Shown here piece by piece: positions 51,717 to 61,938 of a stretch of DNA of 64,000 nt. The stretch comes from Neobacillus bataviensis (GTDB lineage Bacteria > Bacillota > Bacilli > Bacillales_B > DSM-18226). Numbering within the stretch: the first letter of the stretch is position 1; the number at the start of each line of letters is the position of its first letter. The notes under the pieces are model-generated. The model worked only from the letters and a program-made list of their open reading frames with translations, did no database searches and was not told the DNA's origin. The stretch covers positions 18,019-82,018 of the forward strand of contig NZ_JAHXYW010000017.1 of NCBI RefSeq assembly GCF_019969725.1, in the 5' to 3' direction. The position numbers and the translations under genes are program-made.

Positions 51717-54108
51717 ATAATGATTTAATTTTCCAAATTTCGTTTGCATATTCTTTGATGGTCCTGTCACTGGAAAAATAACCTGCACGAGCAATATTGG
51801 TTAAACTCATTTTTTGCCAATGCAGCTGATCTTGATAGGCTTCCCCTATTTTTCGCTGAATGTCTGCATAGGAGGCAAAATCCTTTAAGACGAAATATTG
51901 GTCATTTTCTTCAAGAAGAGAATCAAAAATGGGCTCGAATTCATTATGAACATCAGGGAAGAATCCATTCACTAATTGATCGACCGCCTGGCGAATACGA
52001 TAATCGTGATGATAATATTCAAGGGATTGATACCCGCCATGTTGATAGTAATGGAGAACCTCGTCTGCTGTAAGACCAAACGTAAAGATATTATCCCCGC
52101 CCACCAGCTCTTGAATTTCAATATTAGCTCCATCTAAGGTTCCTACTGTCAGTGCTCCATTGATCATAAATTTCATATTTCCTGTTCCTGATGCCTCTTT
52201 ACTCGCAGTCGAAATCTGTTCACTTACATCCGCTGCAGGAAAGATTTTTTCGGCAAGGGAAACTCGATAATTCTCAAGGAAAATGACTTTGAGTTTATCT
52301 CCAATCTTTGGATCATGATTAACCTTATCCGCGACGGCATTAATTAATTTGATAATCTTTTTTGCATAGTAATAACCCGGTGAAGCTTTGGCGCCAAAAA
52401 TAAACACTCTTGGGGTAATCGTAAAGCTCGAATCCTCTTTAATTCGGTTGTAAAGATGCATGATGTGCAATACATTCAGAAGCTGACGCTTATAGGCGTG
52501 CAGGCGTTTGACCTGAACATCAAAAATCGCTGCTGAATCAACAGTAACCCCAGTTTTTTCAAAAATAACATCTGCCAGCCTTTGTTTATTTTCATTTTTA
52601 ATTTTTTGCAGCTGGTCTAAAAATGGTTGGTCATTTTGATATTTAAGTAATTTAGCAAGGTCTTCTGCAGTATAAGTCCAAGAGGAACCTATTGATTCTG
52701 TAATCAAAGCCGATAATTTTGGATTTGCTTTTAACAGCCATCGCCGGTAGGCAATTCCATTCGTTTTATTGTTAAACTTCTCAGGAAACAGTTGATAAAA
52801 TTGATTCATTTCCCGCTTCTTTAAAATTTCTGTATGCAGCTTTGCCACACCATTTACACTAAAGCTACCTACAATGGCTAAATGGGCCATTTTCACGTAA
52901 TCATCAGCTAATATAGCAAGACTTCTGATCCGTTCCCAATCACCTGGGGTCTGCTCCCAAAGCCCCTGGCAAAAGCGTTCATTAATTTCTTCCACAATCA
53001 TATATATCCTTGGCAGCAAGGGGCGGAAAATATGAATAGGCCACTTCTCTAATGCTTCTGACAAGGTTGTATGATTTGTGTAAGAGATGGTATTTTTCGT
53101 AATATGCCATGCCTGCTCCCAATCCATGCCCTCTTCATCAATTAAAATCCTCATTAACTCAGGAATCGCTAGTACTGGGTGTGTATCATTAATATGAATA
53201 CAAACATCTTCATGAAGCCTATGTAAACTTCCATGTTGTTTTCGATACGCTTTCAGAATGGACTGGAGACTTGCCGAAACTAAAAAATATTGCTGCTTGA
53301 GCCTTAAAATTTTCCCATCATCATGGGTATCATCTGGATATAAAAACTCCGAAATCATTTCTGTTTCCCGTTTGTATTTTAAAATATCATCATGAAACGG
53401 AAATTGTGCTGGCTCAGCATTCCATAGCCTTAATGTGTTAACGGTATTTGATTTATACCCGATTACAGGCATGTCATGAGGAACAGCGGTTACCGTCTCA
53501 GCATTCAAATGTTGAAACACGTGACGCCCATTTTCCATCCTTACTTCGACCTTACCCCAAAAAGGAATCTTAACCGCCAAATCAGCCTTGCGGATTTCCC
53601 ATACATTGCCGCTCCGCAGCCATTGTTCTGGCAGTTCGACTTGGTAGCCATCCACAATTTTCTGTTCAAAAAGGCCATGTTTGTACCGTATACCGTGGCC
53701 GTGTCCAGGCAAATTTAGCGACGCAAGCGAATCTAAAAAGCAGGCGGCTAATCTTCCTAAACCGCCATTCCCTAAGCCTGCGTCTGCTTCTAATTCTTCG
53801 AGCCCGCTCAAATCAATCCCCAATTGCTGAAGGCCATCCTGAACGATTTCCTCAATCCCAAGGTTAATTAAATTCTGCCTTAGCAATTTTCCTAATAAAT
53901 ACTCAATCGAAAGGTAATAAACCTGCTTGCCCTTTGCCGCATGATAACGTTCGTTGGTGGAAATCCAATCATTGCTGACAAATTCGCGGATCATATTTCC
54001 GAGTGTTTGGTATTGATCTCTCGCTGTACTTTCCGAGAAACTTTTTCCACATACCATTTCAAGTCTATTTAAAAAGGATTCTTTAAACTCAGACGTATTA
54101 GAAAACAT
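51715..54108 (-). CDS. glgP: Glycogen phosphorylase GlgP
   Basis: A 797-residue GT35 enzyme releasing glucose-1-phosphate from glycogen. The pyridoxal-phosphate lysine lies in EASGTGNMKFMINGALTVG, with DGANIEIQELVGGDNIF after it; the N-terminal ADAGLGNGGLGRLAACF is also typical. ATG 54108 follows AGGAGTG. The gene start overlaps the end of glgA by 11 bases. Last gene of glgBCDAP. Confidence 0.97.
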   Translation of the reverse strand: MFSNTSEFKESFLNRLEMVCGKSFSESTARDQYQTLGNMIREFVSNDWISTNERYHAAKGKQVYYLSIEYLLGKLLRQNLINLGIEEIVQDGLQQLGIDLSGLEELEADAGLGNGGLGRLAACFLDSLASLNLPGHGHGIRYKHGLFEQKIVDGYQVELPEQWLRSGNVWEIRKADLAVKIPFWGKVEVRMENGRHVFQHLNAETVTAVPHDMPVIGYKSNTVNTLRLWNAEPAQFPFHDDILKYKRETEMISEFLYPDDTHDDGKILRLKQQYFLVSASLQSILKAYRKQHGSLHRLHEDVCIHINDTHPVLAIPELMRILIDEEGMDWEQAWHITKNTISYTNHTTLSEALEKWPIHIFRPLLPRIYMIVEEINERFCQGLWEQTPGDWERIRSLAILADDYVKMAHLAIVGSFSVNGVAKLHTEILKKREMNQFYQLFPEKFNNKTNGIAYRRWLLKANPKLSALITESIGSSWTYTAEDLAKLLKYQNDQPFLDQLQKIKNENKQRLADVIFEKTGVTVDSAAIFDVQVKRLHAYKRQLLNVLHIMHLYNRIKEDSSFTITPRVFIFGAKASPGYYYAKKIIKLINAVADKVNHDPKIGDKLKVIFLENYRVSLAEKIFPAADVSEQISTASKEASGTGNMKFMINGALTVGTLDGANIEIQELVGGDNIFTFGLTADEVLHYYQHGGYQSLEYYHHDYRIRQAVDQLVNGFFPDVHNEFEPIFDSLLEENDQYFVLKDFASYADIQRKIGEAYQDQLHWQKMSLTNIARAGYFSSDRTIKEYANEIWKIKSL

Positions 54109-55549
54109 GGGTTTCACTCCTAGTGATAAGCTCTGCATAGAGCTGGTTATAACTAAATGCTGATTGGGCCCAGCTATAATCCATTTCCATCGCCTGTTTA
54201 ACAAGGGATTCCCAAGTTTCACGATCATGGTAAAAGCTTAAGGCTCTTCTAATCGTGTAGAGCATGTCATGGGCATTGAAATTGCTGAAGGAAAAGCCAT
54301 TTCCTTCCCCGGTGACTTCATTCCAGGATTTTACGGTATCGTTTAACCCTCCTGTCTCCCGAACAATCGGAATTGCCCCGTATTTCATTGCAATCAACTG
54401 TCCCAGTCCACAAGGTTCAAACAGGGATGGCATTAGGAATAAGTCTGCCGCAGCATAAAGCTTATGTGCGAGTCCTTCATCAAAGCCAGTATGAACCTTT
54501 AATTTCTCTGGGTAGACACGTGCAGCCTGCCTTAAATGTTCCTCATTATCATAGTCACCGGTTCCAAGAATTATAACCTGAATATCCTCTTGCAGAATTT
54601 CTCTAAGGACACATTTGATAAGATCCAGCCCTTTTTGTTTAGTTAACCTAGAAATCATGACCATCAAAGGGGTATTTACAGATTGTGATAAGCCGAATAG
54701 CTTTTGAATCTCCCTTTTATTAATTACCTTTTTTTCAGGATTATTTACTGTATAGGTTTGAAAAATTAAAGGGTCAATTGATGGATTATAGAAGTCATCA
54801 TCAATTCCATTTAAAATCCCCAAAAGGTCTTCATTTCGAGCTTTCAAAAGACCTTCCAGTTTTTCACCATAGGTTGCAGTTTGAATTTCACTTTTATAGG
54901 TTGGGCTAACTGTTGTAATGGTATCGGCTGCAACGAGTGCACCCTTCATAAAGTTGACATTCCCGAAAAACTCTAAGTGATCTGGATGGAAGGATTGATA
55001 ATCCATTCCAAGCAAATCTCCCAAAACTTCCTTTGGAAAGATTCCTTGGAATTGCAGGTTATGAATTGTAAACACAGTTCGGATTAGACCATAACCTTTT
55101 CTTTTGTAATATTCCGATCTCAAAAGATAAGGAATCATTGCAGTATGCCAATCATGGCAGTGAAGGACATCAGGGAAAAAATTAAGCTCTGCAATTGCTT
55201 CAAGGACAGCGCGATTGAAATAAGCAAATCGTTCACCATCGTCATAATACCCATAAAGACCTTCTCTTTTAAAATAGTATTCATTATCGACAAAATAGAA
55301 GGTTACGCCTTGATGGGTGAGCTCCTCTATACCGCAATATTGATTTCTCCAGCCGACCTGAACAGTGAATTCCTTTACTTTTTTCATTTCATTCTTATAA
55401 TCATCAGAAATGGTTCCGTATTTAGGGAGAATAACCCTAACATCCGTTCCCAGACTTTTTAACTCTTTTGGAAGGGATCCTGCAACATCTGCAAGACCTC
55501 CCGATTTAGCAAATGGTCCACATTCAGACACGGCAAATAATACTTTCAC
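54098..55549 (-). CDS. glgA: Glycogen synthase GlgA
   Basis: A 483-residue GT5 ADP-glucose:glycogen glucosyltransferase. The N-terminal KSGGLADVAGSLPKEL is the donor-binding loop, and the C-terminal FEPCGLGQLIAMKYGAIPIV is the conserved ADP-binding segment. It overlaps glgD by four bases and glgP by 11, indicating a compact operon. Confidence 0.97.
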   Translation of the reverse strand: MKVLFAVSECGPFAKSGGLADVAGSLPKELKSLGTDVRVILPKYGTISDDYKNEMKKVKEFTVQVGWRNQYCGIEELTHQGVTFYFVDNEYYFKREGLYGYYDDGERFAYFNRAVLEAIAELNFFPDVLHCHDWHTAMIPYLLRSEYYKRKGYGLIRTVFTIHNLQFQGIFPKEVLGDLLGMDYQSFHPDHLEFFGNVNFMKGALVAADTITTVSPTYKSEIQTATYGEKLEGLLKARNEDLLGILNGIDDDFYNPSIDPLIFQTYTVNNPEKKVINKREIQKLFGLSQSVNTPLMVMISRLTKQKGLDLIKCVLREILQEDIQVIILGTGDYDNEEHLRQAARVYPEKLKVHTGFDEGLAHKLYAAADLFLMPSLFEPCGLGQLIAMKYGAIPIVRETGGLNDTVKSWNEVTGEGNGFSFSNFNAHDMLYTIRRALSFYHDRETWESLVKQAMEMDYSWAQSAFSYNQLYAELITRSETHVF

Positions 55550-56577
55550 GAGTTCATCAACGCTCCTTGTTTCATCCCTTTACGTACTACAAATGGAGAA
55601 CGGGCACTTCCGGTTAAATGAGTACCAGCTTCTATTTTTACATCTTTATCTAAAATAACGGAATCTAAATAGCAGTTATCTTCAATTTGACATTTCTGCA
55701 TGATAATGCTGTTTTTAATGACTGCACCCTTCCCAATTTTAACACCACGGGAGATAATACTGTTTTCCACTGTTCCACTGATTACACACCCGTTTGCAAT
55801 CATTGCATTTTTTACAAAGGATCCTTTAACGTATTTCGTAGGCGGCTCATCCTTAACCTTCGTAAAAATCGGGCTGTCTTTCAAAAATAATTGCTTCCAG
55901 ACATCTGTCTTAAGTAAATTCATGCTAGTCGAAAAATAGTTTTCAATTGAATCTATCATGACGGCATAGCCGTTGTAATCATAGTGGCAGACTGTGTACT
56001 GATGATCGAAATCTTGAACAACGTCTCTCATACAGGTGTAACCCGTCTCGTTTCTCGTTTCTAGCAATTTTATTAAGAGCGAGGTTTTAATTAAATACAT
56101 TTCCATTGAACTGCCATTTTCATGATGGATTTCGGTAATATCACAGGAAGAATGGCGATGCCAATCAAGAATTGGTCTAAAGTCCATATTAAAAACCGTA
56201 TAGCAATTGGAGATGATCGCATATTCTTGCGTGCTTCGCTTAAAAAAGTCCATATTGGCCGCAAAATGTTCAAACGACCCTATTTTATTTCCGTCATTAT
56301 CAACAATCGGTGATGGGAAGAAGAAAAGTCCATCACGTTTTCGGTTCAAATCCCAATTTTTCCCCGACCCTAAGTGATCCATTAAGGAGCGATATTGCAT
56401 TTTTGGAAAAATAGCCACACTTCGAATACCGGAATTGACCATATTCGAAAGTACAAAATCAATGATGCGATACCGGCCTGCAAACGGCAGTGCTGCCAGT
56501 GAACGGTGCGTTAATAAATCTTCCAAATCCTCATGGTATGTGGTGGCATCAATGACGCCTAATAGCTTTCTTTTCAC
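55546..56577 (-). CDS. glgD: GlgD, regulatory paralogue of ADP-glucose pyrophosphorylase
   Basis: A 343-residue nucleotidyltransferase-fold protein followed by a left-handed beta-helix tail. The nucleotide-binding signature seen in GlgC (GGKGSRL) is replaced by GVIDATTYHEDLEDL, although PFAGRYRIIDFVLSN is kept. It is therefore probably a non-catalytic partner forming a GlgC-GlgD complex, as in B. subtilis and its relatives. It lies between glgC and glgA. Confidence 0.92.
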   Translation of the reverse strand: MKRKLLGVIDATTYHEDLEDLLTHRSLAALPFAGRYRIIDFVLSNMVNSGIRSVAIFPKMQYRSLMDHLGSGKNWDLNRKRDGLFFFPSPIVDNDGNKIGSFEHFAANMDFFKRSTQEYAIISNCYTVFNMDFRPILDWHRHSSCDITEIHHENGSSMEMYLIKTSLLIKLLETRNETGYTCMRDVVQDFDHQYTVCHYDYNGYAVMIDSIENYFSTSMNLLKTDVWKQLFLKDSPIFTKVKDEPPTKYVKGSFVKNAMIANGCVISGTVENSIISRGVKIGKGAVIKNSIIMQKCQIEDNCYLDSVILDKDVKIEAGTHLTGSARSPFVVRKGMKQGALMNS

Positions 56578-56650
56578 GACTCTAGTCCCTCCTGATTTCT
56601 AATAAGAATTGCTGATTCTCTCCTGGCACCACTGTGATTGTTCTAGTTCA

Positions 56651-57796
56651 TTAATATGCAGGGTATAACCCGCTAAGCATTTCTTGGGTCACTAGTATAA
56701 TTTCATCATCGAAGGAACGAATGACAGTCCCGTCCGGCACTTGCACATCACAAGGAACAATCGCCTTTTCAATCAGGCAGTTATTTCCAATGACCGCATC
56801 TGGCATAATAACAGATTCTTTAATGGAAGAGCCTTTTCCAACTGTTACCCCTTGGAAAAGAACCGATTTATCTATTTCCCCTTCAATCGTACATCCTTCG
56901 TTAATGAGCGACTCTTTTACAATCGCATCCTGTGAAATATATTGAGGCGGTTGATTTGGATTAACAGAATAAATTCTCCAATCATGATCAAATAAGTCTA
57001 AATCGCATTCTTCGTTTAATAGATCCATATTTGCTTCCCAAAGGCTTTGAACTGTTCCAACGTCCTTCCAATAGCCTTTAAACGGATAAGCATAAAGCTT
57101 CTTGTTTTCTTCTAAAAGAAGCGGAATGACATCCTTACCAAAATCATGGCTGGAATCTGGATTCCGAGCATCCATTTCTAAATATTCTTTCAGTATATTC
57201 CAGCTAAAAATATAAATGCCCATCGATGCTAAATTATTTTTGGGCTCACTTGGTTTTTCCTCAAATTCTACGATTCTCATATCCTCGTTCGTATTCATAA
57301 TTCCGAACCGGCTCGCTTCTGCCCATGGAACTTCAATCAAGGAAATCGAGACATCTGCCCTTTTTTCAATATGGTATTCAAGCATGCTTTCATAGTTCAT
57401 TTTGTAAATATGATCGCCTGAGAGAATTAATACATAATCCGGCTGGTATTGCTTCAGGTAATTCAGATTTTGATAAATTGCACTTGCTGTTCCTGTATAC
57501 CACTTCACTTCGGAAGACTCAGCGTAAGGTGGTAAAACAGTTACCCCCCCATCCTTTCGGTCAAGATCCCAGGCACTGCCAATCCCAATATATGAATTTA
57601 ACAAAAGCGGCTGATATTGAGTTAAAACGCCAACTGTATCAATGCCAGAATTTGCGCAATTACTTAAAGTAAAATCAATGATTCGGTATTTCCCTCCAAA
57701 TGGTACAGCAGGTTTCGCTAAATCCTTTGTCAGCGAATTAAGTCTGCTTCCTTTTCCCCCTGCCAACAGCATGGCTACGCACTTTTTCTTTGCCAT
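56651..57796 (-). CDS. glgC: Glucose-1-phosphate adenylyltransferase GlgC
   Basis: A 381-residue ADP-glucose pyrophosphorylase. [16 protein letters not shown] is the nucleotide loop, [19 protein letters not shown] the substrate segment and [15 protein letters not shown] the Asp-containing motif. The C-terminal third is a hexapeptide beta-helix. ATG 57796 follows GGAGAG and AAAAGG. Its first 59 bases overlap the end of glgB. Confidence 0.96.
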   Translation of the reverse strand: MAKKKCVAMLLAGGKGSRLNSLTKDLAKPAVPFGGKYRIIDFTLSNCANSGIDTVGVLTQYQPLLLNSYIGIGSAWDLDRKDGGVTVLPPYAESSEVKWYTGTASAIYQNLNYLKQYQPDYVLILSGDHIYKMNYESMLEYHIEKRADVSISLIEVPWAEASRFGIMNTNEDMRIVEFEEKPSEPKNNLASMGIYIFSWNILKEYLEMDARNPDSSHDFGKDVIPLLLEENKKLYAYPFKGYWKDVGTVQSLWEANMDLLNEECDLDLFDHDWRIYSVNPNQPPQYISQDAIVKESLINEGCTIEGEIDKSVLFQGVTVGKGSSIKESVIMPDAVIGNNCLIEKAIVPCDVQVPDGTVIRSFDDEIILVTQEMLSGLYPAY

Positions 57797-59687
57797 TTCC
57801 TTTTCTCTCCTTTCGTTTTTTAACCGGTCTGATAATATGAATACCAAATGGTGCAATTTTTAAGTTGATGGAATATGGTTTACCATGAAACGGTTCCTCT
57901 AACGACATGATTGTCTTTTTATTAATCAATCCGGCTCCGCCATATTCTTGTTGATCACTATTTAAAATTTCCCGGTACTCTCCTAGATGATTAACACCAA
58001 TCTTATAAGCCGGGTAGCTGACACCAGTAAAGTTACAAATAATGACTAAATGATCTTCTTCTTTCTCTCCTTTTCGAATGAAGGAAAAAATCGATTGATC
58101 ACTGTTATTAACATCAATCCATTCAAAACCATCATGCGAATGATCCAGCTCATATAGCGGTTTCGAACGCTTATAAACCTTCGTCAATACTTTTACATAT
58201 GAGTTTAAATTGCGGTGCATATCATATTCCAATAAGTTCCAATCTTGTTGTTCTTTATCCTTCCACTCAGCAAACTGCCCTAGTTCAAATCCCATAAATA
58301 ATAATTTCTTTCCTGGGTGGGCAAACATAAAGCCGAGTAAAAGCCTTAGCTGGGCAAATTTTTCCCAGTATTCACCCGGCATCTTATCCAAGAGCGACTT
58401 TTTGCCATGAACCACTTCATCATGTGAAAACGGGAGCATAAAGTTTTCTTGAAAAGCATATAAAAGTGAAAAAGTCACTTTGGAATGCACCTTTGACCGT
58501 GAATAGGGCGGAGTTTCCATATATTCAAGCATGTCATTCATCCAGCCCATATTCCATTTATAATCAAATCCCAAGCCGCCGAAGCTGACTGGGGCAGTAA
58601 CATTAGGGAAATCCGTAGAGTCCTCACCGATCATTAAAAAATGCGGATCATATTCGTGGACTTCTTGATTTAATTTTTTTAAAAAGTTAATTCCAAAGGG
58701 ATTTTCACGTTTTTCACTCGTACCATTCGGCCAATAAATGATATTGGCGACTGCATCCATACGAAAACCGTCAATATGGAAATAATCCATCCAAAACATG
58801 GCGTTTGAAATGAGGAAGCTTTGCACCTCACCTTTTCCGAGGTCAAAGTTGGCGGTTCCCCATACCGCATTTTCCCTGTCACCCTCATAATGGTAGGAAT
58901 AAATATGTGTACCGTCAAAACGATATAAACCGTGGGCATCCTTGCAATAATGACCTGGAACCCAATCCAGGATGACACCAATACCATTCTGATGGCACTG
59001 GTCTACAAAATAGCGGAATTCATCGGGTGTTCCATATCTGGAGGTAACCGAAAAGTACCCTGTTCCTTGGTAGCCCCACGAGGCATCGAGAGGGTGTTCA
59101 ACGAGGGGTAGAATTTCTATATGTGTAAAGCCATGTTCGATTACATAAGGTATAAGCTCTGAAGCAAGTTCCTTATAGGTAAGGAAATCACCGTTGGGTT
59201 TTTTCCTCCAAGAACCTAAGTGAACTTCATAGATGACGGCAGGTTCGGATAACAACTTTCGGGTTGCTCTCCGATTCATCCATTGATTATCCTGCCATTG
59301 ATAATTGTTTAAGGAATAAACGATAGAAGCAGTGTTCGGTCGCAATTCAGAATAAAAGGCAAATGGATCAGCTTTAAGCAGCGTTTCACCATATTGTGTT
59401 AAGATTTCATACTTATAAACACTTCCTTCGAGGTCTTGATTAATGATGATAATCCAAACCCCTTCGTCATTTACCTTTTGCAGATCATACCCTTCACCAT
59501 TCCAGTTATTAAAATCCCCCGTGAGCCTTACTTGCGTGGCGTTCGGGGCCCATACGCAAAATCGTGTATAAACTTTATCGGAATTCTTCAAGATATGAGC
59601 GCCAAAAAGCTGATGACTTTGAAAAAAATTTCCCTCGTGAAATAAGTGCAGCTGATAATCAGTCGGAAACAATGTATTCACTGTCAT
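57738..59687 (-). CDS. glgB: 1,4-alpha-glucan branching enzyme GlgB
   Basis: A 649-residue GH13 enzyme making alpha-1,6 branches. An N-terminal CBM48-type domain ([20 protein letters not shown]) precedes the barrel with [18 protein letters not shown] (nucleophile Asp), [12 protein letters not shown] (acid Glu) and [16 protein letters not shown]. The basic C-terminal tail ([13 protein letters not shown]) reads about 59 bases into glgC. ATG 59687 follows GAGGAGAG. First gene of the glycogen operon; expressed during sporulation in B. subtilis. Confidence 0.96.
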   Translation of the reverse strand: MTVNTLFPTDYQLHLFHEGNFFQSHQLFGAHILKNSDKVYTRFCVWAPNATQVRLTGDFNNWNGEGYDLQKVNDEGVWIIIINQDLEGSVYKYEILTQYGETLLKADPFAFYSELRPNTASIVYSLNNYQWQDNQWMNRRATRKLLSEPAVIYEVHLGSWRKKPNGDFLTYKELASELIPYVIEHGFTHIEILPLVEHPLDASWGYQGTGYFSVTSRYGTPDEFRYFVDQCHQNGIGVILDWVPGHYCKDAHGLYRFDGTHIYSYHYEGDRENAVWGTANFDLGKGEVQSFLISNAMFWMDYFHIDGFRMDAVANIIYWPNGTSEKRENPFGINFLKKLNQEVHEYDPHFLMIGEDSTDFPNVTAPVSFGGLGFDYKWNMGWMNDMLEYMETPPYSRSKVHSKVTFSLLYAFQENFMLPFSHDEVVHGKKSLLDKMPGEYWEKFAQLRLLLGFMFAHPGKKLLFMGFELGQFAEWKDKEQQDWNLLEYDMHRNLNSYVKVLTKVYKRSKPLYELDHSHDGFEWIDVNNSDQSIFSFIRKGEKEEDHLVIICNFTGVSYPAYKIGVNHLGEYREILNSDQQEYGGAGLINKKTIMSLEEPFHGKPYSINLKIAPFGIHIIRPVKKRKERKGNGKEKVRSHAVGRGKRKQT

Positions 59688-60159
59688 GGCTCTCCTCATC
59701 CCCATTGAAAATATGTATTTCAAAAACCAATTATAAGTGCAAATGAATAATATTCCTCGTAAAACTTTTTTATCTTTTCTGACAATAACCCCTAATTGCT
59801 GTCATGATACTACTTTTTTCGACAGTATTCGACAGAAAACAACGATTTATCTTTCGGTATTCGACAAAAAAATATAAAGTTTTTTTGTGAAAAGAAGCAA
59901 AAATTATTATTTATTTTTCAAAAATTGGATAATCCCTTGTGCTAGTACAATCTTGAATTTGTAAGCGTTGTCACTGTTTTCTGTTATATATAAGAGGTGC
60001 ATATTGCTATTCTGAAATAATAATACCGTTTCAGTTAGCGTGAAATTATCCTAAAATAAAATTTCAAATGTTAACAAAAAATTCACACTTTTCTTTTTAC
60101 TGTAACGGATTTTTTATTATGATGTAGTTAGAGTTCTTACCAAAGAGAGGACGTATGAT
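59688..60159. other. Regulatory intergenic region between glgB and the NERD gene
   Basis: About 470 AT-rich bases. The word TATTCGACA occurs twice (near 59828 and 59864) and TTCGACAGTA is next to the first. A perfect cre match lies at 59960-59973. I find no open frame with a ribosome binding site. Promoters of both the leftward glg operon and the rightward broken gene must lie here. Confidence 0.5.
59960..59973. promoter_or_regulatory. Catabolite-responsive element (cre), perfect consensus match
   Basis: TGTAAGCGTTGTCA fits TGWAANCGNTNWCA at every defined position. It overlaps a plausible rightward promoter: -35 TTGTAA (59959-59964), 17 bases, TGTTAT (59982-59987). CcpA binding there would repress that promoter. 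Confidence 0.6.
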
Positions 60160-61071
60160 ATGGCATTTAAAGGCCGTGTGGAGTCAGATGAATTAAAGAG
60201 GCTTAGAATATTAAACATACGAATGGAATTATCAGAGCAAGAAAAAAGGCATCTCTTCAACCTAGAAAAAGGATATGAAGGTGAAGTAAATTTTGATTTA
60301 TTAACCGAAAAGCTTCAAAATGAGTGCTATGTTTTAAATGATTTGCTGCTTAAGAGTAACAATACAAGTTTCCAGATTGATACTACAATCATTTATCAGG
60401 AACCAATTTATCTTATTAGATGTGAAAAACCATAAAGGTGACTTTATTTATAAAACTGATAGATTGGAATCGTTATCCGGCAGGGTATATCCGAATCCAT
60501 TGGATCAGTTGAACAGAAGTTCCACATTGTTTCGCCAGCTCATGCAGAAATCTGGATATAATTTTCCCGTTGAGTCTTTCGCTGTTTTTGTTGACCCCGA
60601 GTTTACTTTATACCAAGCTCCTCAAAATCTGCCTTTCATTTTTCCTACACAGCTGAATCAGTTCATGAAAAAATTAAATAAGCTTCCGTCAAAACTTAAC
60701 AATCGGCATAGGATGCTAGCTGAAAAACTAGTCTCTTTGCATCAAACGAAACACCTTATTCAATACACCCAGTTTATGACTACAATCAATGCCGAAAAGG
60801 TTTTATTTGTGCAGGTTGCAGATCGTTTGAACTAGCAATTTCAGCAGATAATAGGTGCTTAGTTTGTATTGGATGCGGATATGACGAAAGGATTGAGTCT
60901 GCCATCCTACGTAGTGTTGAGGAAATTAAGCTATTGTTTCCAAATTTAAAGATTACTACAAATATTGTTCATGATTGGTGTGGCGGGGTTGGGTCTAAAA
61001 AGAGAATTAATAGGGTACTGCAGAGAAACTTTACGGTAACAGGATATGGGAAATGGACTTATTACGAATAA
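60160..61071 (+). pseudogene. NERD-domain (nuclease-related) protein, broken by two frameshifts
   Basis: Three frame segments together make one NERD protein of about 303 residues. Segment 1 (60160-about 60410, with AGAGAGG before the ATG) contains LFNLEKGYEGEVNFDLLTEK and a QIDTTIIYQEPIY core. It then continues only in the next frame (LLDVKNHKGDFIYKTDRLES) as if one base were inserted. At about 60796 the reading returns to the first frame, as if one base were lost from an A-run, giving GFICAGCRSFELAI...CIGCGY, a C-terminal zinc ribbon, and YGKWTYYE at the end. The shifts compensate. It is probably inactive; a sequencing error is the alternative. Confidence 0.8.
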
Positions 61072-61078
61072 TCTCTCT

Positions 61079-61440
61079 TTTTCTGAGTCCCGGGTGTAAT
61101 AAACAGTATAACGGGCCCGGATGTGCCTTTTTGGCCTTCCTGTATTCTCTATGGAAGGTTATTGAGGACTTCGCAGATTTACTTTGCAAGTACCGTGTCT
61201 TTTATCGGGGGTATTACAGACTCGGCTGCACTTCTTTGCTAGTGCCGTATCCTCTATGAGGGTTATTGCAGACTCAGTGGCATCTTTTTAGCTTTACCGG
61301 GTCTTCTATCGGGGGTATTGCAGACTCGACTGCACATCTTTTCAACTCCCGTGTCCTCTATGAAGGTTATTGCAGATTCAGCGGCACTTTTTTTGCCACT
61401 GCCGTGTCCTCTATATCATTTTAAAAACAGTGCCCTATCC
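61079..61440. repeat. Non-coding tandem array, copy A (52-bp period)
   Basis: A 362-bp block. It opens with TTTTCTGAGTCCCGGGTGTA and closes with CTATATCATTTTAAAAACAG. Inside, the marker GGTTATTGCAGAC or GGGTATTGCAGAC (with small changes) ends at 61169, 61221, 61273, 61325 and 61377, exactly 52 bp apart each time. Each unit also contains a CCTCTATGAGG-type mini-hairpin. Two marker forms (CTATCGGGGG and CTATGAGGG/GAAGG) alternate. The period is not a multiple of three and all frames contain stops. Confidence 0.9.
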
Positions 61441-61750
61441 TTTTCTGAGTCCCGGGTGTAATAAAACAGTATAACGGACTCGGATGTGCCTTTTTGGCCT
61501 TGCTGTGCCCTCAATGGAAGGTTATTGCGGACACAGCAGGTTTACTTTGCCAGTACCGTGTCCTCTATCGGGGGTATTGCAGACTCAGTGGCATCTTTTT
61601 AGCTTAACCAGGTCTTCTATCGGGGGTATTGCAGACTCGACTGCACATCTTTTCCAGTCCTGTGTCCTCTATGAGGGTTATTGCAGATTCAGCAGCACTT
61701 TTTTGCATTGCCGTGTCTTCTATATCATTTTAAAAACAGTGTCCTATCTT
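61441..61750. repeat. Non-coding tandem array, copy B (52-bp period)
   Basis: A direct repeat of copy A, shorter by exactly one 52-bp unit. Markers end at 61532, 61584, 61636 and 61688, again 52 bp apart. The opening and closing segments are nearly identical to those of copy A. It lies immediately before the terminator of the tRNA operon. Confidence 0.9.
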
Positions 61751-61812
61751 AAAATTAACATTAAAAAAGACTATTCTTTTTCATCCATTATACATTTTAA
61801 AATCTTTAATAC

Positions 61813-61848
61813 AAAAAAACTGATGACAATATATCATCAGTTTTTTTG
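61813..61848 (-). terminator. Terminator of the tRNA operon
   Basis: Stem ACTGATGA / TCATCAGT with a seven-base loop and a seven-T run on the minus strand, a few bases after tRNA-Glu. Confidence 0.9.
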
Positions 61849-61850
61849 TA

Positions 61851-61922
61851 TGACCCCTACGGGATTCGAACCCGTGTTACCGCCGTGAAAGGGCGGTGTC
61901 TTAACCGCTTGACCAAGGGGCC
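61851..61922 (-). tRNA. tRNA-Glu (anticodon TTC)
   Basis: Cloverleaf with anticodon stem CCGCC/GGCGG around TTC and T-arm GGTTCGAATCC. The acceptor stem is GGCCCCT/AGGGGTC. CCA is not encoded. Last gene of the 21-tRNA operon. Confidence 0.95.
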
Positions 61923-61938
61923 GATTATTTAATTTATA

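Noticed and set aside
61079..61750. CRISPR array
   Set aside because: Neither constant repeats nor unique spacers are present: the whole 52-bp unit drifts, and there are no cas genes in the window.
61484..61888. 134-codon plus-strand frame with Gly-Tyr-Cys-type internal repeats
   Set aside because: It is a by-product of the 52-bp array (period not divisible by three), with no ribosome binding site, and it runs into tRNA-Glu.
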